A DNA stretch of 64,000 nucleotides from Nematostella vectensis (lineage: Eukaryota > Cnidaria > Anthozoa > Actiniaria > Edwardsiidae). Shown here piece after piece: positions 62,112 to 64,000 of this stretch. The stretch is taken from contig NC_064038.1 in NCBI RefSeq assembly GCF_932526225.1, positions 1,924,001 through 1,988,000 on the forward strand, in the 5' to 3' direction. The notes beneath the pieces are model-generated. The model made no database searches, was not told the DNA's origin, and saw only the letters and a program-made list of their open reading frames with translations. Each line of letters opens with the position of its first letter. The first letter of the stretch is position 1. Made by a program: the position numbers and the translations under genes.

Positions 62112-64000
62112 TGTCATGACATAAAAAGAAGGTATAGGGACATTTTTATGTACTCTCAGCATCTTTGATGTGCTCATGCTTTGTTCAGGATCCTGTACAT
62201 ATTTTATGCACACAAGAACTAACTAGATTCCTTGGATAACTTGATTAAGTAGATTCTAACATAGAGCATAGCGCTCGATAGATTGATATACCTTTTTTTC
62301 CGAGTATACTGTTTTACTTTCCTAATGTTACTTTTTGGAATTTACATTCGGAAAAAAAAATTATCGATTGTAACCTTTTGGAGGTTACACTCGTAAAACA
62401 AATTCCCGAATGTAACCCTGAAGCTTTTCCCGAATGTAACCTCCAGTCCGATGGTGACTTTGCTTGGGATAGTTTACGATACCAATAGTATTAAAAGTAA
62501 TTTTCATTACAATTCCCTTCAGCAATGCCACGTTAGTCTTTCGTTGCGGGCACTTGACTACTAACGCAGCGACCTGGGTTCTATTCCCGCTGATAGCCTA
62601 TTTTTTTTTTCTTTATTTTTTTTTTTAAATCGATACTTAATTATACTGTTCTTGGTGTGTCATGACATAAAAAGAAGGTATAGGGACATTTTTATGAACT
62701 CTCAGCATCTTTGATGTGCTCATGCTTTGTTCAGGATCCTGAACATATTTTATGCACACAAGAACTAACTAGATTCCTTGGATAACTTGATTAAGTAGAT
62801 TCTAACATAGAGCATAGCGCTCGATAGATTGATATACCTTTTTTTCCGAGTATACTGTTTTATTTTTCCTAATTTTCCTTTTTGGAATTTACATTCGGAA
62901 AAAAATTATCGATTGTAACCTTTTGAGGTTACACTCGTAAAACAAATTCCCGAATGTAACCCTGAAGCTTTTCCCGAATGTAACCTCCAGTCCGATGGTG
63001 ACTTTGCTTGGGATAGTATATGATACCAATAGTATTAAAAGTAATTTTCATTACAATTCCCTTCAGCAATGCCACGTTAGTCTTTCGTTGCGGGCACTTG
63101 ACTACTAACGCAGCGACCCGGGTTCGATTCCCGCTGATAGCCTATTTTTTTTCTTTCTTTTTTTTTTAAATATCGATACTTAATTATACTGTTCTTGGTG
63201 TGTCATGACATAAAACGAAGGTATAGGGACATTTTTATGTACTCTCAGCATCTTTGATGTGCTCATGCTTTGTTCAGGATCCTGCACATATTTTATGCAC
63301 ACAAGAACTAACTAGATTCCTTGGATAACTTGATTAAGTAGATTCTAACATAGAGCATAGCGCTCGATAGATTGATATACCTTTTTTTCCGAGTATACTG
63401 TTTTACTTTCCTAATGTTACTTTTTGGAATTTACATTCGGAAAAAAAATTATCGATTGTAACCTTTTGGAGGTTACACTCGTAAAACAAATTCCCGAATG
63501 TAACCCTGAAGCTTTTCCCGAATGTAACCTCCAGTCCGATGGTGACTTTGCTTGGGATAGTTTACGATACCAATAGTATTAAAAGTAATTTTCATTACAA
63601 TTACCTTCAGCAATGCCACGTTAGTCTTTCGTTGCGGGCACTTGACTACTAACGCAGCGATCCGGGTTCGATTCCCGCTGATAGCCTATTTTTTTTTTCT
63701 TTATTTATTTTTTTTTAAATCGATACTTAATTATACTGTTCTTGGTGTGTCATGACATAAAAAGAAGGTATAGGGACATTTTTATGTACTCTCAGCATCT
63801 TTGATGTGCTCATGCTTTGTTCAGGATCCTGTACATATTTTATGCACACAAGAACTAACTAGATTCCTTGGATAACTTGATTAAGTAGATTCTAACATAG
63901 AGCATAGCGCTCGATAGATTGATATACCTTTTTTTCCGAGTATACTGTTTTATTTTTCCTAATGTTCCTTTTTGGAATTTACATTCGGAAAAAAAATTAT
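62112..64000 (+). repeat. Higher-order block C, copy 2 (last unit cut by window end)
   Basis: Units start at 62112, 62658, 63201 and 63748; the last runs out of the window after 253 bp. The 3' part of the first repeats GACCTGGGTTCTATTCC of the unit at 59931, while its 5' part has ACTTTCC and lacks TATCTATTG, so the left boundary of the duplication lies inside it. The other units repeat block C copy 1 at an offset of 2181 bp. Confidence 0.92.

Larger units (their letters stand above)
1..64000 (+). repeat. Satellite array, 545-bp unit, about 117 head-to-tail copies
   Basis: The same sequence of about 545 bp recurs through the entire window in one orientation. Using the palindrome TGTCATGACA as landmark, I found 117 positions from 531 to 63748 (the copy at 51754 reads TGGCATGACA). 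Spacing is 541-550 bp, mean 544.97. Much of the length variation lies in T-runs and in the A-run after TTCGG; substitutions are few per copy. No unique DNA interrupts the array and neither edge is inside the window, so the true array is longer than 64 kb. Short open frames of 60-96 codons occur on both strands but are by-products of the repeat: they are lost whenever the A- or T-run changes length. This is sequence-level evidence for a satellite; heterochromatic location is inference. Confidence 0.99.

Noticed and set aside
1-64000. CRISPR array
   Set aside because: Whole 545-bp units repeat with no short-repeat and unique-spacer pattern.
1-64000. 5S rRNA, U6 or spliced-leader gene array
   Set aside because: None of the conserved sequences of these tandem Pol II/III genes that I know is present in the unit.

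Overview
The whole 64 kb window is one uninterrupted satellite DNA array. A unit of about 545 bp is repeated head to tail, always in the same orientation, from the first base to the last. A 10-bp palindrome (TGTCATGACA) in each unit served as landmark: I read 117 landmarks from 531 to 63748, one of them with a single base change. That gives 116 complete units plus a partial unit at each end. Mean spacing is 544.97 bp, range 541 to 550. I find no unique sequence, no inverted unit, no inserted transposon, and no protein gene I can support.

The organism cannot be named from this sequence. A 64 kb gene-free tandem array of AT-rich, nucleosome-scale units carrying an RNA polymerase III type internal promoter element points to the nuclear heterochromatin of a eukaryote (pericentromeric, sex-chromosomal, B-chromosomal or similar) with an AT-rich genome. 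The choice among those locations is inference.

Each unit has the same layout, described on a reference copy at 10340-10884: (1) the TGTCATGACA palindrome; (2) a second palindrome, CAGGATCCTG, containing a BamHI site; (3) about 150 bp of plain AT-rich DNA; (4) a cluster of short direct and inverted subrepeats that can fold into competing hairpins; (5) a 72-bp tRNA-sized module with a perfect B box (GGTTCGATTCC), a D-arm-like hairpin, a degraded anticodon stem and a mostly lost acceptor stem; (6) directly after it, T-runs that match a Pol III terminator and account for much of the unit length variation. The module looks tRNA-derived but is not a working tRNA gene.

Above the unit level, shared private variants show multi-unit (higher-order) repeats: a 4-mer at 1-4338 (offset about 2177), a 6-mer at 22.7-29.2 kb (offset 3272), a 4-mer at 38.1-42.5 kb (offset 2176), a 4-mer at 59.9-64.0 kb (offset 2181), a 9-unit echo (offset 4907) between 52.8-57.2 and 57.7-62.1 kb, and a 5-unit cassette seen at 9.2, 32.7, 35.9 and 43.0 kb. 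Some single units are hybrids of two neighbouring types, as expected from unequal crossing-over or gene conversion. The most diverged units lie at about 48.5-52.3 kb. The feature list tiles the window in blocks with unit starts and diagnostic variants, then gives the anatomy of the reference unit and the exceptional copies.
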